Part shown: piece by piece, positions 33,507 to 40,743 of the stretch
Position numbering within the stretch: the stretch's first letter is position 1
Layout: each line of letters begins with the position of its first letter
Source: a virus
Length of the DNA: 47,278 nt
Strand: one strand, 5' to 3'
IMG/VR virus record: IMGVR_UViG_3300017963_000364
Coordinates: 1 to 47,278 of that record
Program-made: the position numbers and the translations under genes
Notes under the pieces: model-generated
Seen by the model: only the letters and a program-made list of their open reading frames with translations
Told to the model about the DNA's origin: nothing
Database searches by the model: none

Positions 33507-34594
33507 TAGTATCTAACCTTTGCTTTCCTGGTTACTGGCTGATTTCGCTTTTTATATTCAATGAAGGCTTTTTTAAACAGCTTTTGTTCCAGGCCATTTT
33601 TTTCTACAAATTCAGCAAAAGCCCCAATTCCTTTAAGCTTGAATGGATCTTTACCCTTACGGGGCCATTCATAGATAGAAGCTGAATCCCCCAAGCAGTT
33701 AGTATACTTCTTCAGATATCTTGAACAATCCCTGATATTATCTACGCCATAACCAAGAACGATTGAAAAAGTACATTCCCGGAATGGATCATCTTCTGAA
33801 TTCTTTTTGAATACAGCCTTCAGCTTGATTCCCCTGGTAAGTTTTTCTTCAATATCGGTTCCCTTCCGGCCAGCTACTTTATCGGTAAGTTTTCCGATTT
33901 GGCTAAACCTAACCCTAACTGATGGCCAATGAATCATAGCATTCCCTAACGGGGTAATCTTTTTTTCTTCAAACATTCCCCCCATAACGTTATCAATTAA
34001 TTGATTAGAAAATACTACTATGAATTGGCAATCCGGCCTATTTATTTTATCTTTCAATAATCTCATATAATGCTGAACTGCTTTAGCCCTGGATTGGCCA
34101 GCCTTATCAGATTTTCCATCAATTTCAGCCTTACTATTCAGGGCTGCTACAGGATCAATGATATACAGGATCTTGGCCCCTTTTTTAGCTTTTAAAAAAG
34201 TATCGATTAAACGCTGAAAGCATTCTTCAATGTAGTTGGATGGATCAATGTAATGGAAACCCTTAGTATCCCGTTCAAAGCCAAAGGTTGATAATCTGGC
34301 CAGATCCCATCTGGTTTCAATATCATCAACATAGACTTCATAACCTTTTCTAAGCCCATCCCCGGCCATTTCCCCGCATATATAAGACTTGCCAGCCCCG
34401 CCAGTTCCAGAAAATTCAATGATCCGGCGGTTAGGGAATCCGCCTTTTTCAGATTTGTTACATGAAGCCGCTGCATCTAAAAGGACTGATCCAGAACTAA
34501 TCCATTCATTAACCAGTAGATCTTCTACCAGGAATGAAGGCTGTTCCTTCTTTTTATTTTTAGTAGGCTTCTTCTTATCGGTTTTCTTGGGCAT
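33506..34594 (-). CDS. RecA/UvsX-like recombinase
   Basis: 362 aa. Walker A GTGGAGKS (63-70), Walker B-type ILYIIDPVAAL, and FIVVFSNQL as the L2-preceding strand. The N-terminus is Lys-rich (PKKTDKKKPTKNKKK) and has no room for a full RecA N-terminal domain, as in phage RecA-like proteins. It should form filaments on single-stranded DNA with the UvsY-like mediator and gp32-like protein encoded upstream. AAGGGGG precedes the start. Confidence 0.8.
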   Translation of the reverse strand: MPKKTDKKKPTKNKKKEQPSFLVEDLLVNEWISSGSVLLDAAASCNKSEKGGFPNRRIIEFSGTGGAGKSYICGEMAGDGLRKGYEVYVDDIETRWDLARLSTFGFERDTKGFHYIDPSNYIEECFQRLIDTFLKAKKGAKILYIIDPVAALNSKAEIDGKSDKAGQSRAKAVQHYMRLLKDKINRPDCQFIVVFSNQLIDNVMGGMFEEKKITPLGNAMIHWPSVRVRFSQIGKLTDKVAGRKGTDIEEKLTRGIKLKAVFKKNSEDDPFRECTFSIVLGYGVDNIRDCSRYLKKYTNCLGDSASIYEWPRKGKDPFKLKGIGAFAEFVEKNGLEQKLFKKAFIEYKKRNQPVTRKAKVRY

Positions 34595-34623
34595 GTATTC
34601 CCCCTTAATATAGTTTAGGACTT

Positions 34624-34629
34624 ATTATA
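34624..34629 (-). promoter_or_regulatory. Possible -10 box before recA
   Basis: Minus-strand TATAAT (34629-34624), 30 nt before the recA start and just after the stop of the upstream gene. No convincing -35 box, so it is only a candidate. Confidence 0.3.
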
Positions 34630-34639
34630 AATTACCGTC

Positions 34640-35038
34640 TTATTTTGTTTTAATTTGCTTTTGCTGGCCCGCCCGTTTTTTAGGTTCATGATTAAATCTT
34701 GGTAAGATCCGCTTTATATTGAACGGGCATTCTTTAGCCCTTACATAAATGGAAGGAACTGTTTTATAAACAGTACAGCGGTTAGCTTCTGTATCAGCCT
34801 TTTTACAGCCATGGCATACCGCATCATCCAAAAGCCCGCCTAAGCGCTTCTGAACATCTTCTGGCTTGGCTTCAGCCCGGTTTAATAGGTTAAGGCCTTC
34901 CGCCTTAAGAACCCTGCATAAATAAGATCTGGTACAGCCTATTGTTGCTATTACATCATCTTTGTAGATAAGCGGATCTTTTTCGATCATAGCCAGAATT
35001 TTTTCCCTTGAAGATTTTTCGATAATTTGTTCTTCCAT
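34640..35038 (-). CDS. HTH protein with Cys4 cluster
   Basis: 132 aa. SREKILAMIEKDPL, DDVIATIGCTRSYLCRVLKA is a helix-turn-helix, similar to the N-terminus of the HTH-metallophosphoesterase (KESILAAYQ, LAKELGCSRQYLQKVLKD). Residues 73-107 carry CHGCKKAD, RCTVYK and ECPF, a cluster fit for zinc or iron-sulfur. The end is very basic. A DNA-binding regulator is likely. It is the first gene after an AATAAT/TATACT promoter. Confidence 0.65.
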   Translation of the reverse strand: MEEQIIEKSSREKILAMIEKDPLIYKDDVIATIGCTRSYLCRVLKAEGLNLLNRAEAKPEDVQKRLGGLLDDAVCHGCKKADTEANRCTVYKTVPSIYVRAKECPFNIKRILPRFNHEPKKRAGQQKQIKTK

Positions 35039-35079
35039 TCTATTTCCCCCTTTTGATTTGGTTTATTCGGTCTTAAGTA

Positions 35080-35107
35080 AGTATACCGGATTACGGAAGA
35101 AATTATT
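35080..35107 (-). promoter_or_regulatory. AATAAT/TATACT promoter for HTH-Cys4 and recA genes
   Basis: Minus-strand AATAAT (35107-35102), 16 nt, TATACT (35085-35080). The 16-nt spacer and downstream TTAAGACC nearly repeat those at 28741. It lies after the UvsY-like gene. Confidence 0.65.
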
Positions 35108-35109
35108 CC

Positions 35110-35574
35110 TTACATATGTTTATTCCAATATTTAGAACTATAAAGATTTTCAAGATCCCGGATCATAGATTTTCTATGTCGTAATGATTCAATAAATCCC
35201 TTTAATATCATATTTCTACGCTTAACTTTCCGGATCTTTTTCTTTACTTGTCTAACTTCAGCATCTAATTCTATCAGGGCTTTAATAGCGCCTTCCTTCA
35301 GATCTTCTAAGCCATGTTTTTTATATAGTACATTAGCTGGCATAGATCTAATCTTAAGTTCAGCCCTGGCTTTAGTTCTGCTAAGCCGATCTTCCCAATC
35401 CCTTACCATGGCCGCTGCTTCTTCAGCCAGTGTATACCACTTTTCAAACATGGGGGCTTGTCTTAGCGCTGATTTTTCAAGCTGGTTACGGCTAACCGGA
35501 ACTTCCCTATGGAAAGCTTCCCTAAGTTCATTAACCCCCATTGGCCTTAATTCATCTATATGTAATGGATGCAT
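35110..35574 (-). CDS. UvsY-like recombination mediator
   Basis: 154 aa from the ATG at 35574, which follows CGGGGG; longer starts would overlap the reductase gene. MGVNELREAFHREVPVSRNQL, a KWY site, and the ending LRHRKSMIRDLENLYSSKYW follow the layout of UvsY-type mediators (helical, with a C-terminal R-x-x-I-K/R pattern and YW end). It would load the RecA-like protein onto single-stranded DNA coated by the gp32-like protein, whose genes flank it. Similarity is by pattern only. Confidence 0.5.
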   Translation of the reverse strand: MHPLHIDELRPMGVNELREAFHREVPVSRNQLEKSALRQAPMFEKWYTLAEEAAAMVRDWEDRLSRTKARAELKIRSMPANVLYKKHGLEDLKEGAIKALIELDAEVRQVKKKIRKVKRRNMILKGFIESLRHRKSMIRDLENLYSSKYWNKHM

Positions 35575-35575
35575 A

Positions 35576-38527
35576 TTAACCCCCGCACTTATTGAAGCCA
35601 CAAACAAAACACTTTAAGCAGCCTTCTATATATCCCATCTGGCTATTACATTCCGGGCATGAATTATCTGAATGATGAATTCCTTTATGCTTATCAATTT
35701 CTTTAGTATGAAGCTTTGAACTGAAGCCCTGGTAAATGGCGGGTTCATCAAAGTCAATAACCGGCTTAGAATGTTCAAGTATATGGTATTCCATATCAAT
35801 AATCTTGGCTATTGCATCTGGAACGGATTTGATTAATTGTTTATAATCCCATTTCGAATCATAGCCTGTAATGCCTTCCAGGTGATAATGGATCTTATCG
35901 ATAGGAACGCCAGATCTAAGCGCCAGTGATATAAGGCGGCCAATGGCTTCAGTATAAGCAAAATCTTCCTTCCCGCTTTTACCGATCTTAGCAAAAATTT
36001 CAACTGGTAGCCCTTGATCATCTTCATTAATAGTAACATATAATTTACCCCGGCCGGTTTGAATCTTCCAGGTAAAGCCTTCTAATCTACTTTTCCGGCG
36101 GAATGGCGTAACATGATATTGAAGATTGGTTGATTTTTGGCCGCTGGTTTCGGTTTCGGTTTCGGCTTTGAGTGAATTTCCTGATGTTCCGCTATTATCT
36201 TTATTAACTTCATAGATTCTGTCTGGTCTGATTTCTGTTTGTGCTTCTTCATTCCTTGAACCTTCCCTGTAGATAGTTAAAGATTTTAATTGAAGTTTAT
36301 CAGCTAACATGATCAATTCATAGATCCCTTCTATAGAAAGATCATTGGAAACGTTAACGGTTTTTGATATGCCAGAATCCGTATATTTCTGAATAGCCGC
36401 TTGCATCCGTAAATGTTCTACTGGGGATACTTCAGCGGCAGTTATAAAATGATCCGGAAGGGGTTCAAGATTCTTGTAATAATGTTCAGCCATAGGATGA
36501 TATATTTCTATTTTTGTATCATCATCCAAAACTTTCTTTTCAAATTTGAATTTAAATATTGGTTCAATGCCGGGGCTACAATTAGCTATTATACTACATG
36601 ATCCAGTAGGCGCTACCGTAGTAACTAATCCATTCCGGCGGTTTGGTAAGTTTTCTGGATCTTCATTATAGGCCTGGTATGTTCCCCTGATTACCCCTAA
36701 AGAATAACTTGCTAAATGGGCTTGTTTTTGAAAATAGTTCATTACCTTTTCAATGAAGGTTATTGATTTTTCTGATCCATATGTATGGCGGGCCATCAAT
36801 AGAAGATCCGCCAGGCCCATAGGCCCCAATCCTATCCGCCTGGTATATTTGGCTTCCAGGGCTATATCTTCAGTAGGATAGTTATTGATTTCTATCATAT
36901 TATCCAAAAATTGAACAGAAGTATAGATATCATTTTTCAATGCTTCCCAATTGAAATATTCATCATGAACATTCCAATATCTGGCTAAATTCAAATGGCC
37001 AAGGCTACAAGAACCATTAGAAGGAAGCGGCTGTTCTCCGCAATTATGAATAACAATTCCATTAGCTATAAAATTGTTATGACCTGGAACTGATAAATCA
37101 TAAACATCAGCTTTTTCCTTTACCCCGGTAACGGAAACTACTCTTAAGTTAGTTCCGATTTGGCGGCCAGTATTTAAGGCCCTATCCGCTTTTGATTTCT
37201 TAATATCTTTTTTGGTATAGCGGCCTTTTTCATCAGTATGACCTTCCATCCAATTTTCATGGCCCTGGTTAGTAGCTTTGGAATGATCTGAATGGCTTAT
37301 TGATTCAAGGTTAGATCTTACGTTATTCAGCGGATCATTATCCTTATGATGAACATTAAGGCCTTCAATATTTTCATAATGGCCATGGATGAATCTATGT
37401 TCTAATATATAATCTGATTTATCATATCCGGTAAGGCCTACCCCTACATAACGTTCATTTTTCATAGCCCGGTTAAGTCCTACTATTCTATCAGATGGAA
37501 TTAGCTGTTTAGCTTCAATCCATCCATGGTTTTTTGTGAAAAATAAATGATCCGGCGTACATTTGATTGATCCCCTGGTAGTTTCTACCAGAACCAGATC
37601 AGCTTCCCGCTTAGTAAGGCTTATATGTTTGGCCCTGGCTATGGATAATTTCCCTTCTATGGATCTACAATATACATCAACATCTTCCCGGCCTACCAGA
37701 TCCTTAATAGGAATATTTCCTTCAGTAGTTTGAACTTTAGTTTCCCCTACAATACAGGGATTAGTGGAAGCTATGGATTCAATGGCTTTTAATTGGTTCA
37801 TTTGATTGATTCGATCTATGAAGATAATGCCGGGTTCCCCATTGATCCAGATGGATTCGCAGATTTCATCCATTACCGGCCGGGCCAGGATTTGTTTTTG
37901 GTTTTCCCCGTTATGATGTAGAACATAGTATCCATCTTCAATTACAGCTTGAAGGAAATCTTCAGTTATGGCTACTGATATATTAAAGTTTTCCAGAATG
38001 CCTTCAGTTCTTTTACATTTGATGAAATCCAGGATATCAGGATGATCTACCCTTAAGATACCCATATTAGCCCCCCGCCTAACCCCGCCTTGTTTCATTT
38101 CTGCTGTAGCGGCATTATAGATCCGCATGAAAGAAACCGGGCCGGAAGCTACCCCGCCAGATCCATTTACAAAGCTATCAGCGGGCCTTAGCTGACTGAA
38201 GTCAAAGCCAGTACCGCCGCCAGATTTATGGATAGTAGCGGCTTTCTTGAGTGTTTCAAATATAGAATCTATACTATCCTGTATTTCAAGAACGAAACAG
38301 GCCGATAGCTGGCCGGTTCTACCAGCATTAACCAGGGTAGGCGTATTAGGAACAAACCGTAAATCTTCCATAATTTCTATATATTTATTCAGCCAATAGA
38401 CATGATCCTTTTCATCTTCTACCGTGGCTATCTGTTCCGCTACCCGTTTAATCATTTGTTCCGGGCTTTCCCCATTTTGTAAATATCTGAACTGTAGAAC
38501 TTCTAAAGCGTTTTTTGATAAATTCAT
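35576..38527 (-). CDS. nrdJ: Class II ribonucleotide reductase (NrdJ-like) with intein
   Basis: 983 aa including a 238-aa intein, so 745 aa after splicing. Converts ribonucleotides to deoxyribonucleotides with adenosylcobalamin. The motifs NTPTLVNAGRTGQLSACF, KSGGGTGFDFSQLRP, EGILENFNISVAI and RRIGLGPMGLADLL identify the class. The C-terminus has the zinc-binding CPEC...CLKCFVCGFNKC typical of NrdJ, and no NrdB gene is visible. The intein interrupts NP/CGEQPL at the catalytic cysteine. Starts after AAGGGGGG and overlaps no other gene. Supplies dNTPs for phage DNA synthesis independent of oxygen. Confidence 0.9.
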   Translation of the reverse strand: MNLSKNALEVLQFRYLQNGESPEQMIKRVAEQIATVEDEKDHVYWLNKYIEIMEDLRFVPNTPTLVNAGRTGQLSACFVLEIQDSIDSIFETLKKAATIHKSGGGTGFDFSQLRPADSFVNGSGGVASGPVSFMRIYNAATAEMKQGGVRRGANMGILRVDHPDILDFIKCKRTEGILENFNISVAITEDFLQAVIEDGYYVLHHNGENQKQILARPVMDEICESIWINGEPGIIFIDRINQMNQLKAIESIASTNPCIVGETKVQTTEGNIPIKDLVGREDVDVYCRSIEGKLSIARAKHISLTKREADLVLVETTRGSIKCTPDHLFFTKNHGWIEAKQLIPSDRIVGLNRAMKNERYVGVGLTGYDKSDYILEHRFIHGHYENIEGLNVHHKDNDPLNNVRSNLESISHSDHSKATNQGHENWMEGHTDEKGRYTKKDIKKSKADRALNTGRQIGTNLRVVSVTGVKEKADVYDLSVPGHNNFIANGIVIHNCGEQPLPSNGSCSLGHLNLARYWNVHDEYFNWEALKNDIYTSVQFLDNMIEINNYPTEDIALEAKYTRRIGLGPMGLADLLLMARHTYGSEKSITFIEKVMNYFQKQAHLASYSLGVIRGTYQAYNEDPENLPNRRNGLVTTVAPTGSCSIIANCSPGIEPIFKFKFEKKVLDDDTKIEIYHPMAEHYYKNLEPLPDHFITAAEVSPVEHLRMQAAIQKYTDSGISKTVNVSNDLSIEGIYELIMLADKLQLKSLTIYREGSRNEEAQTEIRPDRIYEVNKDNSGTSGNSLKAETETETSGQKSTNLQYHVTPFRRKSRLEGFTWKIQTGRGKLYVTINEDDQGLPVEIFAKIGKSGKEDFAYTEAIGRLISLALRSGVPIDKIHYHLEGITGYDSKWDYKQLIKSVPDAIAKIIDMEYHILEHSKPVIDFDEPAIYQGFSSKLHTKEIDKHKGIHHSDNSCPECNSQMGYIEGCLKCFVCGFNKCGG
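37043..37756 (-). mobile_element. Intein with HNH homing endonuclease domain
   Basis: Residues 258-495 of the reductase. It begins with Cys (CIVGETKVQTTEG, block A), has the block B histidine in IKCTPDHLFF, an embedded HNH domain (LEHRFIHGHY, LNVHHKDNDPLNNVRSNLES), and ends DVYDLSVPGHNNF then GIVIHN followed by the extein Cys. All residues needed for splicing (Cys1, block B T-x-x-H, terminal His-Asn, Cys+1) are present, so it is probably active. HNH is less common than LAGLIDADG in inteins. Confidence 0.9.
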
Positions 38528-38536
38528 TAACCCCCC

Positions 38537-38737
38537 TTATTCCCAATCGTTAACATGCGTATTATATTTTTCCCTATGCTGGTATTCTTCATCAGCCATG
38601 GTAGCTATCTTATCATTTCTATGATTTTCAGCCATCCATTTTAACATCTTAGATGGAAATTTCCAGATAGGTTTTCTTTGGCCCTTCTTTTCCCCAAATG
38701 GAACGAATACATAACTGGCTCTAACGTTTATACTCAT
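38537..38737 (-). CDS. Unknown small protein
   Basis: 66 aa, beginning MSINVRASYVFVPFGEKKGQ, with a charged second half (EEYQHREKYNTHVNDWE). ATGA overlap with the upstream gene; 9 nt before the reductase. No family recognised. Confidence 0.5.
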   Translation of the reverse strand: MSINVRASYVFVPFGEKKGQRKPIWKFPSKMLKWMAENHRNDKIATMADEEYQHREKYNTHVNDWE

Positions 38738-39273
38738 AATAACAAATCCCCTTGTAGCCAGGTATTTTCATCAACTGGAAACAGGGAATAGAATATAAGA
38801 TCCTTAATCCCCTTTTTCCGCTTAATGCAATAATCCTGAAAGTTTTTGGTTTTATAGTGATGGATTTCCCAAATCGCTGTTAAGTTACAATGATCTATCA
38901 TAGCCTTAGTTCTTTTCATATAACCATGGAAGTAATAGCTGGAACTGGTTACCTTGACTAAATCAGCGTAAGCTATTTGTTCATTCAGGTTTTCTACCTG
39001 AATAGGTTTCATACCGGATCTGGCTATATGGGTAATCCTATTGAACGGTAAAAAGATTTCTAATGGAATTCCCATGTAGCGGGCCGCATCCCCGGCCCAT
39101 AGTTCCAGGGCTGTTCCAGCGCCATGAACCAGGATAATATTAGTTTGTTTATCAAATGATTTTTGAAGCGAATCAACCAAGTTAAATATACCGGCCATCA
39201 GATCCAGTTTTTGATCCCCGTAGTAATTCTGAACCGGATAGCCGGTTATGCATATTCGATATTTAGCCGCCAT
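38734..39273 (-). CDS. SLOG-like Rossmann-fold protein
   Basis: 179 aa. YRICITGYPV, NIILVHGAGTALELWAGD and MGIPLEIFLPFNR resemble SLOG/LOG-type Rossmann proteins that bind nucleotides or nucleotide-derived ligands. The second half (YADLVKVTSSSYYFHGYMKR, IWEIHHYKTKNF) is helical. Coupled upstream by TAATG to the zinc-ribbon gene. Could sense or cleave a nucleotide; no catalytic residue can be named with certainty. Confidence 0.5.
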   Translation of the reverse strand: MAAKYRICITGYPVQNYYGDQKLDLMAGIFNLVDSLQKSFDKQTNIILVHGAGTALELWAGDAARYMGIPLEIFLPFNRITHIARSGMKPIQVENLNEQIAYADLVKVTSSSYYFHGYMKRTKAMIDHCNLTAIWEIHHYKTKNFQDYCIKRKKGIKDLIFYSLFPVDENTWLQGDLLL

Positions 39274-39491
39274 TATTTAGGATCTTTGAACTTTTTTAAT
39301 CCGTATCGATTCCGGGCTGCAAATCCGCCAGCTATCCTAAAGCTGGTAGATTCAATTCCTGCATCCTGGCTAACATTGGCTTCAGTTCCGCATTTATGGC
39401 AAACCATTTCAGATTCTTTATCGGATGATTTATAAATCCTGGCTTCCCATTTATGGCCGCAATTAGAACAGGTAATATCATATATAGGCAT
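39273..39491 (-). CDS. FmdB-like zinc-ribbon protein
   Basis: 72 aa. MPIYDITCSNCGHKWEARI and VCHKCGTEA form a classical FmdB-type zinc ribbon; the rest is basic and disordered (AARNRYGLKKFKDPK). AAGGGGG precedes the start. Similar ribbons are used by transcription regulators, but the role here is unknown. Confidence 0.7.
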   Translation of the reverse strand: MPIYDITCSNCGHKWEARIYKSSDKESEMVCHKCGTEANVSQDAGIESTSFRIAGGFAARNRYGLKKFKDPK

Positions 39492-39492
39492 T

Positions 39493-39732
39493 TCATCCCC
39501 CTTCTGATTTCTTTTTATCTGCTATGGCGGTTACTACATCGGCAGTCAATTCAGATAAATGGAATGCTATTTTATTTATCATTTCTGGTGAATTGGCTAA
39601 TTCCATAGCGGCTTCCTTTGACAATCCGCCAAGCCTGGCCAGATCTTTAACTACTACGGCTGATATTATGCTATAGTTGACTAAAGATCTTTTCAAGCTT
39701 GGGGCTACTTCATTAAACATTTTATTTACCAT
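39493..39732 (-). CDS. Unknown helical protein
   Basis: 79 aa, all helical (VAPSLKRSLVNYSIISAVVV, LSKEAAMELANSPEM). The start overlaps the stop of the gp32-like gene; M5 (39720) is an alternative start. No motif recognised. Confidence 0.5.
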   Translation of the reverse strand: MVNKMFNEVAPSLKRSLVNYSIISAVVVKDLARLGGLSKEAAMELANSPEMINKIAFHLSELTADVVTAIADKKKSEGG

Positions 39733-40670
39733 GGAATATCATCCGCTTCAGATACTTTTTTAGCCATGAATTCCCGCAGTTTTTCAACGGGGGCCGCTTT
39801 TGCTTTATCAGAAAGTTTTACCCCCATCTTATCAGCCAGATCCATTAGCCCGGCCTTATCCATAGTAGTAATATCAATTTTCTTTTCGGTTTCATCAAAT
39901 TCTTCAAAATCATCATCGGCCCCGGCGGTTTCTTCAAAATCATCTTGGCTGCTGGTATCCTTATCACTGAATGATTCATCCCCCGTATCAGAAAATTCAT
40001 CTGAAGATTCAAATCCATCATTATCTGAATCTTCAAAGCCATCTTCCCCGGCCCCCATTAGAAGATCAACATTCCAATGAAAGAATCCTTCAAACCAGAA
40101 TTCCCCATCCGCTTCTTCTGACCATGGCGGAAGCACAAGGAACTTATTTTTCCCTTCTTCTGGTAAGAAGAATTTATCATCTTCATCAATGAAATCCAGA
40201 AGCTTATTAAGCTTATGCATTTTTTCAAGGAATTTTGGCGGAAGTTTTATGGCGTTTTCAGCCAGCTTCAAACTGTAGGTTGTATTTCGGCCTTTACCCT
40301 TCCGTTCCAGGATGATCGGCCGCATTTTATCGGGATCAGTGAAATCTACGCCATCCCCATCCGAATCCGGAAGTAGTGCAATCATATCCCGCCAGTTATT
40401 GATACCGGAAGGATAAACCTTAACTACTTTTTCACTGATTTTCGAACCGCCTTTAATCAGTGGAATAACATTCATGTAGTAGGTTCCCTTGGATCTGGTT
40501 TTGGAAGCTATGTTTTTATCATCTTCATCCCCGTTATTCAGTTTGGCTACTTGGGCGCAATATTTACAAGGCTTCCCAAACCATCGTTTTTCACAAACTT
40601 CTTTAGCCACTTTTCCGCTTTTTGCTTTGGCCTTATAGGCTTTTTCTGCATTGGTTTTATAATATGGCAT
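39726..40670 (-). CDS. gp32-like single-stranded DNA-binding protein
   Basis: 314 aa. Basic N-terminus, then a zinc site of the gp32 type (EVCEKRWFGKPCKYCAQVAK), and a DNA-binding core with YYMNVIPLIKGG, VYPSGINNWRDMIALL and a PIILERKGKGRNTTYSLKLA strand pair. The C-terminal third is highly acidic (DDFEETAGADDDFEEFDETE), ends ADDIPW and thus mimics the DDDIPF tip of bacterial SSB that recruits partner proteins. It has its own promoter and an AAGGGGG site. Expected to coat single strands for polymerase, recombinase and helicase. Confidence 0.75.
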   Translation of the reverse strand: MPYYKTNAEKAYKAKAKSGKVAKEVCEKRWFGKPCKYCAQVAKLNNGDEDDKNIASKTRSKGTYYMNVIPLIKGGSKISEKVVKVYPSGINNWRDMIALLPDSDGDGVDFTDPDKMRPIILERKGKGRNTTYSLKLAENAIKLPPKFLEKMHKLNKLLDFIDEDDKFFLPEEGKNKFLVLPPWSEEADGEFWFEGFFHWNVDLLMGAGEDGFEDSDNDGFESSDEFSDTGDESFSDKDTSSQDDFEETAGADDDFEEFDETEKKIDITTMDKAGLMDLADKMGVKLSDKAKAAPVEKLREFMAKKVSEADDIPW

Positions 40671-40711
40671 AATTCCCCCTTCTAAAAGTTAAGTTAATGT
40701 TCTGTTATTAA

Positions 40712-40739
40712 AGTATACAGGAAATTGATAGAAATTATT
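40712..40739 (-). promoter_or_regulatory. AATAAT/TATACT promoter for the gp32-like gene
   Basis: Minus-strand AATAAT (40739-40734), 16 nt, TATACT (40717-40712) preceded by CTG. Placed between the polymerase stop and the gp32-like start. Confidence 0.65.
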
Positions 40740-40743
40740 CGAA

